Positions 1 to 5,861 are shown, numbered from the stretch's first letter. The stretch: 5,861 bases of DNA from CAZDRI01 sp964508055 (GCA_964508055.1 CAZDRI010000045.1:1-5861); one strand, 5' to 3'. Notes: generated from the letters alone by a model not told the origin. Made by a program: numbers and translations.

Positions 1-55
1 ACAAAAAATCTTCTAAATTAAATTTAATATTTTGCTGTTAATTCAGGTTGGACTA
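1..55. repeat. Left copy of 55-bp terminal inverted repeat; end of a second mobile element
   Basis: These bases are the exact reverse complement of 5807-5861. Base 56 differs and bases 57-60 match again, so 59 of the first 60 pair. The sequence is not haemagglutinin-like when translated. On the + strand frame 1 reads TKNLLN and then a stop at 19-21, which could be the tail of a transposase gene whose body lies to the left, but this is too short to test. The likely element boundary is base 52/53 (...AGGTTGGAC), followed by TA. I infer a multicopy IS whose end disrupted the haemagglutinin gene. The family is not recognised. Confidence 0.7.
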
Positions 56-3000
56 AATAATATTAATATAAATGCTGATAGTATCACTAATGCAAATGTA
101 AATATAGCAACAAATCAAGTTATAAATATAATTGCTAATAAATTAAACAGTGCTAATAGTTTTATATCTGCTAATAGTGGCATTATTATTAATGCTCAAG
201 ATATTAAAAATACTAACACTAAGCTATCAGCAAATAGTATTGATATTAGTGCTAATACTTTAACAAATAATAAAGATTCTGCAATTTATGCTGATAATAT
301 TCTTTTAAAAGCTAATAATCTAATAAATAAAGCTAGCAAGATATCTGCAAATAATGATGTTATTATCATAGCAGACAATTTCACTAACAAACGAGATAGT
401 GAAGAAATTAATAGTGGTTTGACTTATGCTGGAGGAGATATTCAATTAACTATAGCTGATACATTTGCAAATATAGGCAAAAATACTATAGCTATAGCCC
501 AAGGAAACCTAAATATTCAATCTAAGATTATTGAAAATGATGTAGAACAAATAATAGCAGTTAAAACTATTAACAATCAAGGAGGAAGATTAGTAGCAGG
601 CGGAAATATTTATATTAAAGCAAACGCTTTAAATAATAACCAATATGATGTTAAAACTCGAGGAGGTTTAATCTATGCCCTAGGAGATATTAAATTAGCT
701 ATAAATGCTTATTTAAATAATAAATTTTCATCAATAATATCTGACTCTAATTTAAATATAAATAGTGTTAATTTAACTTTAACAAATGAAGCTGGAGATA
801 TTAAGGCTGAAAAAAATGTATATATAAAAGCTGATATTATTGACAACTTGGGGGTTGCTTATGATTTAAAAGGAGCTGCTGATAATGATGGTTTTTATGG
901 TTATGATATTGTTAGTAAGGAATATGACTATTATTTTGATAAAAATAATTTATCAATGGATTATAAAACATATTTCCCAAACTTATGGTCTTACTACAGA
1001 CCTTTCAGTAGAGGAGATACTGTACTTGCAGTACTTTATCCATATATGAACCGCAGTAAGTTATTATTAAAAAAAAATGTAGAAATAACTTTATCTTCAT
1101 ATGATTCAAAAATACATTCAGGTAGTAATATGAATCTTATTGCTAAAACAATAGGAAATTTAGATTCAGAAATCAATGCTAATAAAGATTTAACTATTGA
1201 GGTAGATAATCTTATAAACAAAACTCATTACTTAGATAAGGTACAAATATTGGTCAATCAAACATTCTTTGAAACCATTACTAATAAATATATATTAAAT
1301 AAAGAAAGAGAAGTAATAGGTGGCAATTTAAGATTTCTTAATTATTACCCTAATGAAGGAATAGATTTATACGGTAATTCATTCAGTAAAAATTCTGATG
1401 GAGGTTTGGAATTTTATTCAGGTCCTGGAGTTGGAGCAAAAATAAAAACAGCAATAATTTATGATAAATTTTTAGATGTATTATATTCTTTGAATAAAGG
1501 AAAAATAAGTGCTAATGGTAATTTAGCTATAGATGCTAAGGAATCAATTATAAATTCAAAAGAATCAATTATAAGTTCAAATCCATTATTCACAAATTCT
1601 GAATCAACTATAGATAAAGATTCAATAGCTACCGATATTAGTGAGTATAATCAAAATTTTTCTAAATCAAGAGATAAAATAACTTTATTAGGAAATGACG
1701 CTATTAACTCTGCTTTAGCAAGAAGAGGTCAATTTATTATTAAAAAACCTACGACCAAAAAACCGTATGTTATAGAAACTAGAAAACAATTTTTAAATGT
1801 TAACAATGCAATAAAATTTTCTCCTCTATTAAAACTTCTTAGTCCAAATGCTAATTATAATTATTGGCAAGAACAAGAAATACAAAGACAATTAGCAACT
1901 CAAAAGAAACTACCCAGAGTGCATGATGATAAAAGTTATGCAGATTTATTGCAAGATTTATATTCAAACTCAGGAAAGGAATATCAACATTTAACGGAAA
2001 AAGGGTTTAACCTTAGCCCTGGCATTTCTTTAAGCAAAGAGATAATAGATAGTTTAGATAGAGATATTGTTTGGTATGAAGAACAAGAGGGTAAAGTAGA
2101 TGGTAAAGCTATAAAAGCATTGCTACCTAGAGTATATCTAGCTAATGCTAAAATAAAAAATTTAGAAAAAGATGTTCAAGCATTATTACAAGATAACAAT
2201 GTGATTATAAAAAGTGCTGGTGTGGTAGAAAATCATGGTTTAATTAACGCTAGTGGCATAAATGCTAACATTTTAGCAGATGCTTTTATTGATACCAGCG
2301 GCAAGATAAATACTAAAGATTTAAAAATAACAGCCAATAAAGTCAGTATAAAATCAACAGACATTAAATCTGATTTGCTAACTATTAATAGTATTGGTGA
2401 TATGTTAAATATCAATGCTAAAATTAAAGCACAAAATGTAAACCTCAAAGGCAATAATATAATATTTAAAGATGGAGAATACAACTTAGGTATAGGAAGT
2501 AATATCAAAACAGAAAACTTAAATATTCTTGCTAAAAATAACTTTATTAACACATCGCTAGGTAGGATAGATTCAATAAAAGCCAATATCAAAGCAAAAG
2601 ATGTATTAATTAGTACTAATATCAAAACTAGCAATTCTTTAAATATAAATAGTGATGGTGATATAAATATATCCCGAGGTACTATAAGTGCTAAAGATAA
2701 ATTAGATGTATATTCATTAGGGAATATAAATCTTAAAAGAGCAGTCATACATTCAGGAAATTCTTTAAATTTAAATAGTGGTAGAGATATAAATATCCGA
2801 GGCACTATAAGTGCTAAAGATAAATTAGATGTATCTTCATTAGGGAATATAAATCTTAAAAGAGCAGTCATACATTCAGGAAATTCTTTAAATTTAGCGG
2901 TAAAAAAGGATTTAGATGTTGATGGTTATATAAATACTAGAGGAAAAGCTAATTTACATTCTGATGGTAATGTAAATATTCTATCAAAGAATTTAAGTTT

Positions 3001-5212
3001 TGATAGTGATTTAGCTATATCCTCACTAGGAAATATAAATATTATGAAATCAAATTTAAATGTTAAAAATGATTTAAGTTTAGTAGCAAAAAAAGATTTA
3101 AATGTTTTATCTGAAGTTAACAAAGTTAATATTCTAATAATGCAAAAAAGAAGCAATATTGATGTAGGAAAAGATGCTTATTTATATTCAGGGAGGAGTA
3201 CCAATATAGCAGCAAGTGATATAGATGTTGGTGGCAAGTTATCCGTATCATCATTAGGTAATATAAATCTTAAATCAGCAATAAGTTTTTACAATGAAAA
3301 GCATTGGTGGACAAAGCGGTGGAAAAGAAATTGGTGGGGTAAGAAAACTACCAAGATAACAAATTACAAACAACAATTTTTCAGGAGTGATGTCTCACGA
3401 TTATCAGCTGATAAAGGGATAAATTTAAATGCCAATAGAGATGTCTTTTCTGAAGGAGCAAGACTGGAAAGTAGTTTTGGCAATATAGATTTAGATATAG
3501 GAAGAAATATTAATTTTAAAACAGTTCAAAATAAAGTAATAACTAATACAAATACTAGAAAATCTAGTAGTTTTTTTGGTTTTAACTTAGGTTCATCAAG
3601 TTCAAGTTCTAGAACAAAAATAAAAAAGCATGCTGGTTCTTATTCTAAAGCTTTGAATAATATAATGCTTAATTCTGGTGGTAGTAGTTTTCATATAGCT
3701 AGTCAATTAAAAGCTGGAAATAAAATAACAATTAATGCAGGTGGTGATGTTTTATTATTATCAGCACAAGATAGAGAAAAATATACAGAAGAAAATAGCT
3801 ATAGTGGATTATTAACAAAAAGTGTGTCATCAATCAATAGCGATAAGAGAACAACAAAAGGCTCTAATTTAGAAGCAAAAGAAGTAAAAATTTCAGCAGG
3901 ACTTGGCACAAGAGCAGTTGTTTTAGATGCGTCAGAGATAAAAGCAAAGACTGTAGAAATACAATCAAGCTTATTAAGACTATTAAGTGCTAAAAACTTA
4001 GAATATGTAAATGGGACTTCAGATGAATCAGGCTTAATATTAAGAAAGATAAAGACCCAAGGTCATATTAAGGAAGAGATAGTAGATGCAAACATTGAAG
4101 CAGAAAAATTAATAATAAATGGCAAGCCATTAAAAGAAACCTTAACTCCACAAGCAATTGAACAGCAAGTATTACAGACTTTATCATCACAAGACGAGCT
4201 TACTGAGGCATTAAAAGCGCAAGGTATAGATTTACAAAGCGTTATTGCTAATAATAAAGAATGGAATGAGTCAGTAACTACATTAAGTTCGATGGGTCAA
4301 TTAATTGTTCAAACAATTATTGCTTGGGCGACTTATGGGAAGGGTACTACATTAGTAGGAGGTGAATATGTTTTTGAAGCAGGGAAAAAAGTTTTACAAC
4401 AAACTGCCACTGAAAAGATGATGTCAGCAGCATTGCAGTCTGTAATACAACAAACAGCCTCATCATTTGCCAATAGTGCTATTACTGGTAATGAGTTAGA
4501 CTTAGATACTAATTCTATACTTAAAACAGCGATTACATCAGGAGTGACGGCTTATGTAAGTCATAAATTATTAGGAGGACTTGAGACAAAATCAGCATTA
4601 GAGGGTAATGAACATGAATATATGTCTATGGAAGATTATACGAAAAATGCAGTTATTAGAGGCACTATGGCAGGAGTTAAGGCAGAGCTAAATGGTGAAG
4701 ATTTTTCAAAAGGATTTAAAGACAGTTTAATTGCTTCTTTGTTATCAGATGTATCGTTACAAATGCGTAAATATGTAACTGAGAATTATGAGACAAAAGA
4801 AGGTTTAAGTGCTGGTATTTTTGGTGATGGTAAAAAGGTAGCTGGCTCGCATCGTAATCCTATGGGTAAGGAACAAACAGACATTTTTGGTTCAGCAACA
4901 GGCAAAGGAACAGTTCTAGGTATTGAATATTCAAAAAATGGTTTTATAAATTCGGTTGTAGAGCATTTTGGTGGACCGCATGACTTTTTATCAAATTGGA
5001 ATTATGATAGTAAAAAAAATAATGAAGGGGTAATAAAAACAAGGTTAAAAAATGATGGTATTTTTATAACAGCAATTAGTGGAATTTTATTAGCGCCATC
5101 ATTACCTTTAGCAATAGCACCAAGTATTCAAGATAACTTAGATGCAGTAAGAGACTCTCTTAGAAAAGACCAAGAAAGAATAGAAGCCTTTAAAAATAAA
5201 GATAGAGGGTAA
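32..5212 (+). CDS. Filamentous haemagglutinin / CdiA-like exoprotein, 5'-truncated
   Basis: Large repetitive exoprotein of the two-partner-secretion (FhaB/CdiA) type, expected to be exported by a TpsB porin and displayed as a beta-helical filament. The frame is open for 1726 codons from a TTG at 32. This start is not native: the first eight residues come from the terminal repeat, and true coding begins near base 56 (NNININADS). Signal peptide and TPS domain are missing. Residues about 9-275 are N/I/A/D-rich haemagglutinin repeats. Residues 278-341 are Tyr/Phe-rich, and 396-505 are non-repeat. Residues 678-685 (DIVWYEEQ) and 697-704 (LLPRVYLA) match the 'DIVWLV...VLVPQVYL' motif that in this family precedes the FHA-2 repeats, here about 720-1365. 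Residues 868-950 are a tandem duplication. Residues 1370-1516 are a helical, Ala-rich pre-toxin-like region (DUF637-like by pattern). The C-terminus (1592-1726) carries GPHDFLSNW at 1648-1656 and a hydrophobic stretch at 1676-1697. No VENN or ELYN motif is seen. Family is sure; toxin activity is unknown. Confidence 0.93.
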   Translation: MLLIQVGLNNININADSITNANVNIATNQVINIIANKLNSANSFISANSGIIINAQDIKNTNTKLSANSIDISANTLTNNKDSAIYADNILLKANNLINKASKISANNDVIIIADNFTNKRDSEEINSGLTYAGGDIQLTIADTFANIGKNTIAIAQGNLNIQSKIIENDVEQIIAVKTINNQGGRLVAGGNIYIKANALNNNQYDVKTRGGLIYALGDIKLAINAYLNNKFSSIISDSNLNINSVNLTLTNEAGDIKAEKNVYIKADIIDNLGVAYDLKGAADNDGFYGYDIVSKEYDYYFDKNNLSMDYKTYFPNLWSYYRPFSRGDTVLAVLYPYMNRSKLLLKKNVEITLSSYDSKIHSGSNMNLIAKTIGNLDSEINANKDLTIEVDNLINKTHYLDKVQILVNQTFFETITNKYILNKEREVIGGNLRFLNYYPNEGIDLYGNSFSKNSDGGLEFYSGPGVGAKIKTAIIYDKFLDVLYSLNKGKISANGNLAIDAKESIINSKESIISSNPLFTNSESTIDKDSIATDISEYNQNFSKSRDKITLLGNDAINSALARRGQFIIKKPTTKKPYVIETRKQFLNVNNAIKFSPLLKLLSPNANYNYWQEQEIQRQLATQKKLPRVHDDKSYADLLQDLYSNSGKEYQHLTEKGFNLSPGISLSKEIIDSLDRDIVWYEEQEGKVDGKAIKALLPRVYLANAKIKNLEKDVQALLQDNNVIIKSAGVVENHGLINASGINANILADAFIDTSGKINTKDLKITANKVSIKSTDIKSDLLTINSIGDMLNINAKIKAQNVNLKGNNIIFKDGEYNLGIGSNIKTENLNILAKNNFINTSLGRIDSIKANIKAKDVLISTNIKTSNSLNINSDGDINISRGTISAKDKLDVYSLGNINLKRAVIHSGNSLNLNSGRDINIRGTISAKDKLDVSSLGNINLKRAVIHSGNSLNLAVKKDLDVDGYINTRGKANLHSDGNVNILSKNLSFDSDLAISSLGNINIMKSNLNVKNDLSLVAKKDLNVLSEVNKVNILIMQKRSNIDVGKDAYLYSGRSTNIAASDIDVGGKLSVSSLGNINLKSAISFYNEKHWWTKRWKRNWWGKKTTKITNYKQQFFRSDVSRLSADKGINLNANRDVFSEGARLESSFGNIDLDIGRNINFKTVQNKVITNTNTRKSSSFFGFNLGSSSSSSRTKIKKHAGSYSKALNNIMLNSGGSSFHIASQLKAGNKITINAGGDVLLLSAQDREKYTEENSYSGLLTKSVSSINSDKRTTKGSNLEAKEVKISAGLGTRAVVLDASEIKAKTVEIQSSLLRLLSAKNLEYVNGTSDESGLILRKIKTQGHIKEEIVDANIEAEKLIINGKPLKETLTPQAIEQQVLQTLSSQDELTEALKAQGIDLQSVIANNKEWNESVTTLSSMGQLIVQTIIAWATYGKGTTLVGGEYVFEAGKKVLQQTATEKMMSAALQSVIQQTASSFANSAITGNELDLDTNSILKTAITSGVTAYVSHKLLGGLETKSALEGNEHEYMSMEDYTKNAVIRGTMAGVKAELNGEDFSKGFKDSLIASLLSDVSLQMRKYVTENYETKEGLSAGIFGDGKKVAGSHRNPMGKEQTDIFGSATGKGTVLGIEYSKNGFINSVVEHFGGPHDFLSNWNYDSKKNNEGVIKTRLKNDGIFITAISGILLAPSLPLAIAPSIQDNLDAVRDSLRKDQERIEAFKNKDRG
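1541..1582 (+). repeat. 21-bp direct tandem repeat inside the haemagglutinin gene
   Basis: Two adjacent 21-base units (1541-1561 and 1562-1582) differ at two positions and encode ESIINSK and ESIISSN (residues 504-517). A degenerate third copy of the start (GAATCAACTATAGATAAA) lies at 1601-1618. The unit is a multiple of three, so copy changes keep the frame. Confidence 0.75.
2633..2881 (+). repeat. Tandem 126/123-bp duplication in the FHA-2 repeat region
   Basis: Unit A (2633-2758, residues 868-909) and unit B (2759-2881, residues 910-950) each begin NSLN and contain RGTISAKDKLDV, then SLGNINLKRAVIHSG. The core 2675-2773 against 2798-2896 is 99 bases with only two differences (T/C at 2680/2803 and A/C near 2711/2834). 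Unit A has one extra Ser codon before RGT. Near-identity at DNA level, while other repeats in the gene match only at protein level, shows a recent duplication or gene conversion. The looser motif SSLGNIN returns near 3015-3040 and 3247-3270. Confidence 0.88.
4802..5212 (+). other. C-terminal domain of the haemagglutinin, possible effector or conserved FHA tail
   Basis: Residues about 1591-1726 differ in composition from the beta-repeats before them. In order they hold a Gly-rich stretch (GIFGDGKK), SHRNPMG, a second Gly-rich stretch (FGSATGKGTVLGIEY), VVEHFGGPHDFLSNWNYD at 1642-1659, a hydrophobic 22-residue segment at 1676-1697 with several Pro, and a charged helical end rich in K, R, D and E. 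The 'E-x-F-x-GPHD-F/Y' pattern recalls, from memory, the C-termini of many large haemagglutinins not known to be nucleases. I see no known nuclease, ADP-ribosyltransferase or deaminase motif. His1650 and Asp1651 are candidate functional residues only by conservation memory. The hydrophobic segment would allow membrane insertion, but this is inference. Confidence 0.45.
5204..5209 (+). promoter_or_regulatory. Ribosome binding site for the gene starting at 5216
   Basis: AGAGGG lies inside the last codons of the haemagglutinin gene, six bases before the ATG at 5216-5218. It is a purine-rich Shine-Dalgarno-like site well placed for a translationally coupled downstream gene. Confidence 0.5.
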
Positions 5213-5215
5213 TTT

Positions 5216-5248
5216 ATGAAAATATTTATATTTTTTAAGAGCCTGTAA
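5216..5248 (+). pseudogene. 5' stub of a second gene in the operon, cut by the IS; possible immunity gene
   Basis: An ATG three bases after the haemagglutinin stop opens MKIFIFFK, then enters the insertion sequence at about 5239 and stops at 5246-5248 (SL, TAA). The Shine-Dalgarno-like AGAGGG at 5204-5209 supports the start. In CDI loci a small immunity gene follows cdiA directly at such spacing, so this could be the start of a CdiI-like gene; the rest would lie on the far side of the inserted element, outside the window. Only eight native codons are visible, so the product cannot be identified, and a chance ATG in AT-rich DNA remains possible. Confidence 0.4.
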
Positions 5249-5263
5249 ACTAAACTGTGTAAA
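5239..5263 (+). repeat. Putative left terminal inverted repeat of the IS256-family element
   Basis: GAGCCTGT through ACTGTGTAAA sits 37 bases before the transposase ATG, the usual place for an IS256-family end. Its partner would be at the far right end of the element, outside the window, so the exact limits are inferred. Confidence 0.45.
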
Positions 5264-5280
5264 CGCTCATAATTTATAAT
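5251..5280 (+). promoter_or_regulatory. Candidate transposase promoter with perfect TATAAT
   Basis: TATAAT occupies 5275-5280, 20 bases before the transposase ATG at 5300. The -35 region at 16-18 bp spacing (TAAACTGT, 5251-5258) is weak. A start near 5287 would give a leader of about 13 bases that still holds AAGGAG (5288-5293). Such hexamers are common by chance in AT-rich DNA, so only the position is persuasive. Confidence 0.35.
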
Positions 5281-5304
5281 CTCAAAAAAGGAGAAAATTA
5301 TGAG
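5266..5304 (+). promoter_or_regulatory. Hairpin over the transposase start codon and Shine-Dalgarno site
   Basis: CTCATAATTT (5266-5275) pairs perfectly with AAATTATGAG (5295-5304), extended by a G-U pair at 5265/5305, around a 19-base loop. The right arm contains the ATG (5300-5302) and the loop contains the Shine-Dalgarno AAGGAG (5288-5293). RNA read through from the haemagglutinin gene could fold and hide the start, while RNA begun at the internal TATAAT would lack the left arm. This is the logic known for IS10 and IS50; for this element it is inference. Confidence 0.5.
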
Positions 5305-5666
5305 TTGAATCCACCAGTAATATAGATCAAGAAAAACTAAAATCAATGGCTATGGAATTAGCTAAAGATATAAAGACCCAAGATGATTTAGCAGATTTAT
5401 CATCGCAATTATTAAAAATAACAGTAGAAGCAGCATTAGGTGCTGAAATGGAGGACCATTTAAGCTATGCAAGACATAGCTTAGATGGTAATAATTCTGG
5501 CAATTCTCGTAATGGTTATTCAAACAAGATTTTAAAAAGTAACCAAGGTAATATAAGCTTATCAGTGCCACGAGATAGAAATTCTAATTTTGAACCTATA
5601 ATTGTTAGCAAAGGAGAGACAAGATTAACTCATTTTGATGATCAGATACTAGCTCTTGACCACTAG
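5300..5666 (+). pseudogene. IS256-family transposase, N-terminal fragment with two frame lesions
   Basis: N-terminal part of a Mutator-type (IS256) DDE transposase. The ribosome binding site AAGGAG (5288-5293) and ATG at 5300 fit a native start, but that frame stops at once (ATG AGT TGA). The family-like reading GTT GAA TCC ACC AGT AAT ATA GAT starts at 5304 in another frame, so one base was gained or two lost beside 5303. The continuing frame is open from 5304, with a usable internal ATG at 5346 (MAMELAKDIKT). Family signatures follow: SSQLLKITVEAALGAEMEDHL, NSGNSRNGYSNKIL, SVPRDRNSNFEPIIV and LTHFDDQILAL. At 5657/5658 the expected LYARGMTTRD is broken, with 14 bases apparently missing, so the frame ends in DH and a stop at 5664-5666. 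No intact product is expected. Confidence 0.88.
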
Positions 5667-5838
5667 AGATATAGTAGCAGCATTTAAAGAAATGTATGGA
5701 GCAGAAGTTTCACCAACATTAATATCTAAAGTGACTGATGCTGTTAATGATAAGGTAATAGAGTGGCAATCACGTCCTTTAGATGATATTTATCCTATAG
5801 TTTATCTAGTCCAACCTGAATTAACAGCAAAATATTAA
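5656..5838 (+). pseudogene. IS256-family transposase, second fragment, truncated before the first catalytic Asp
   Basis: Continuation of the same transposase one frame later: TTRDIVAAFKEMYGAEVSPT (from 5659), LISKVTDAVNDKVIEWQSRPL and DIYPIVYL (to 5808). In IS256-family enzymes the next residue after YPIVYL is the first Asp of the DDE triad; here it is replaced by Val and a tail (VQPELTAKY, stop 5836-5838) encoded by the terminal repeat. All three catalytic acids and the insertion domain are therefore missing. About 170 of roughly 400 family residues are represented across both fragments. The TTG at 5656 is not a native start; it is the remnant of the Met codon in the lost YARGM segment. Confidence 0.85.
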
Positions 5839-5861
5839 ATTTAATTTAGAAGATTTTTTGT
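5807..5861. repeat. Right copy of 55-bp terminal inverted repeat; same element end, opposite orientation
   Basis: Exact reverse complement of bases 1-55. It starts where the IS256-family transposase stops matching its family: the family reads YPIVYLD, here the frame gives YPIVYL and then VQPELTAKY and a stop (5836-5838). The last nine residues are therefore encoded by the foreign end, not by the transposase. Read inwards the element begins about GTCCAACCTGAATTAACAG after a TA dinucleotide. Because the same end points outwards at both window edges, two copies of one element in opposite orientations, or the same repeat collapsed in an assembly, would explain it. Confidence 0.75.

Larger units (their letters stand above)
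5239..5808 (+). mobile_element. IS256-family insertion sequence, left portion, decayed
   Basis: The element starts about GAGCCTGTAAACTAAACTGT at 5239 and continues through a transposase of clear IS256 (Mutator-like) type until about 5808, where a different mobile element end replaces it. The left boundary is inferred from the break in the upstream small gene and from the family's habit of a roughly 25-bp terminal inverted repeat containing ACTGTGTAAA shortly before the transposase start. The right end is not in the window, so neither the inverted repeat pair nor the 8-9 bp target duplication can be checked. With the catalytic core missing and two frame lesions, this copy cannot transpose by its own product. 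Confidence 0.8.

Noticed and set aside
32..55. TTG at 32 as the true start of the haemagglutinin
   Set aside because: The first eight residues are encoded by the terminal repeat, which recurs inverted at 5807-5861. No Shine-Dalgarno site precedes it and the family needs a signal peptide and TPS domain.
2233..2871. 212-codon open frame on the minus strand
   Set aside because: It lies opposite the haemagglutinin repeats and mirrors their duplication. Its composition (Leu/Ile/Phe/Pro) is what antisense of an N/I/K/S-rich repeat gives, and it has no supporting start signal.
2633..2896. Direct repeats as a CRISPR array
   Set aside because: There are only two contiguous coding units with no spacers, and the reading frame runs straight through.
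1036..3156. Other minus-strand frames at 1036-1221 and 2926-3156
   Set aside because: Short antisense shadows of the haemagglutinin gene with no recognisable product.
4775..4800. YVTENYETKEG as a VENN-type toxin boundary
   Set aside because: It shares only a loose V-x-E-N pattern. The surrounding residues do not match the pre-toxin VENN domain, so I do not use it to set a toxin border.
5220..5240. Run of T at 5231-5236 as a terminator of the haemagglutinin gene
   Set aside because: No GC-rich stem precedes it; it lies in the coding stub MKIFIFFK and reflects Phe codons in AT-rich DNA.
5128..5571. Minus-strand frames at 5128-5346 and 5362-5571
   Set aside because: They cross the haemagglutinin end and IS junction or lie opposite the conserved transposase; the + strand coding explains the openness.
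1..5861. A composite transposon carrying the haemagglutinin segment between two inverted IS copies
   Set aside because: Both ends cut through genes (haemagglutinin and transposase), which fits independent insertions or a contig bounded by repeats better than a mobilised unit. Exact 55-base identity also has an assembly explanation.

Overview
This AT-rich window holds one very long reading frame, the 3' part of a filamentous-haemagglutinin (FhaB/CdiA-like) exoprotein gene, followed by the first third or so of a decayed IS256-family insertion sequence. All genes lie on the + strand. The giant two-partner-secretion type protein points to a Gram-negative bacterium. The strong AT bias, stacked mobile elements and broken genes suggest a host-associated or intracellular lineage. 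The transposase resembles, from memory, IS256 copies in Rickettsiales, but I cannot assign a genus from sequence alone.

Layout. Bases 1-55 and 5807-5861 are perfect reverse complements of each other and belong to neither gene. They look like the end of a second, multicopy mobile element, entered from both sides. The haemagglutinin frame runs from that junction (native coding from about base 56) to the stop at 5210-5212. It contains N-terminal haemagglutinin repeats, an aromatic-rich non-repeat region, a 'DIVW' boundary motif, a second repeat region with a recent 42/41-residue tandem duplication, a helical pre-toxin-like region and a distinct C-terminal domain of about 135 residues. The N-terminal signal peptide and TPS secretion domain are absent from the window.

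Three bases after the stop, with a good ribosome binding site, a second gene starts (ATG at 5216). It is cut after about eight codons by the left end of the IS256-family element near 5239. That position is where a CdiI-like immunity gene would sit if the C-terminus is a toxin, but this is not proven. The IS carries a perfect TATAAT and a hairpin that pairs with the transposase start codon. Its transposase has two frame lesions and ends just before the first catalytic Asp, where the second mobile element begins.

Overall this is an eroded exoprotein/contact-dependent-inhibition type locus invaded by at least two kinds of insertion sequence. The equality of the terminal repeat to exactly 55 bases also suggests that the window is a whole short-read contig bounded by a repeat. 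I see no RNA gene, CRISPR array or clear evidence for a wholly new system.
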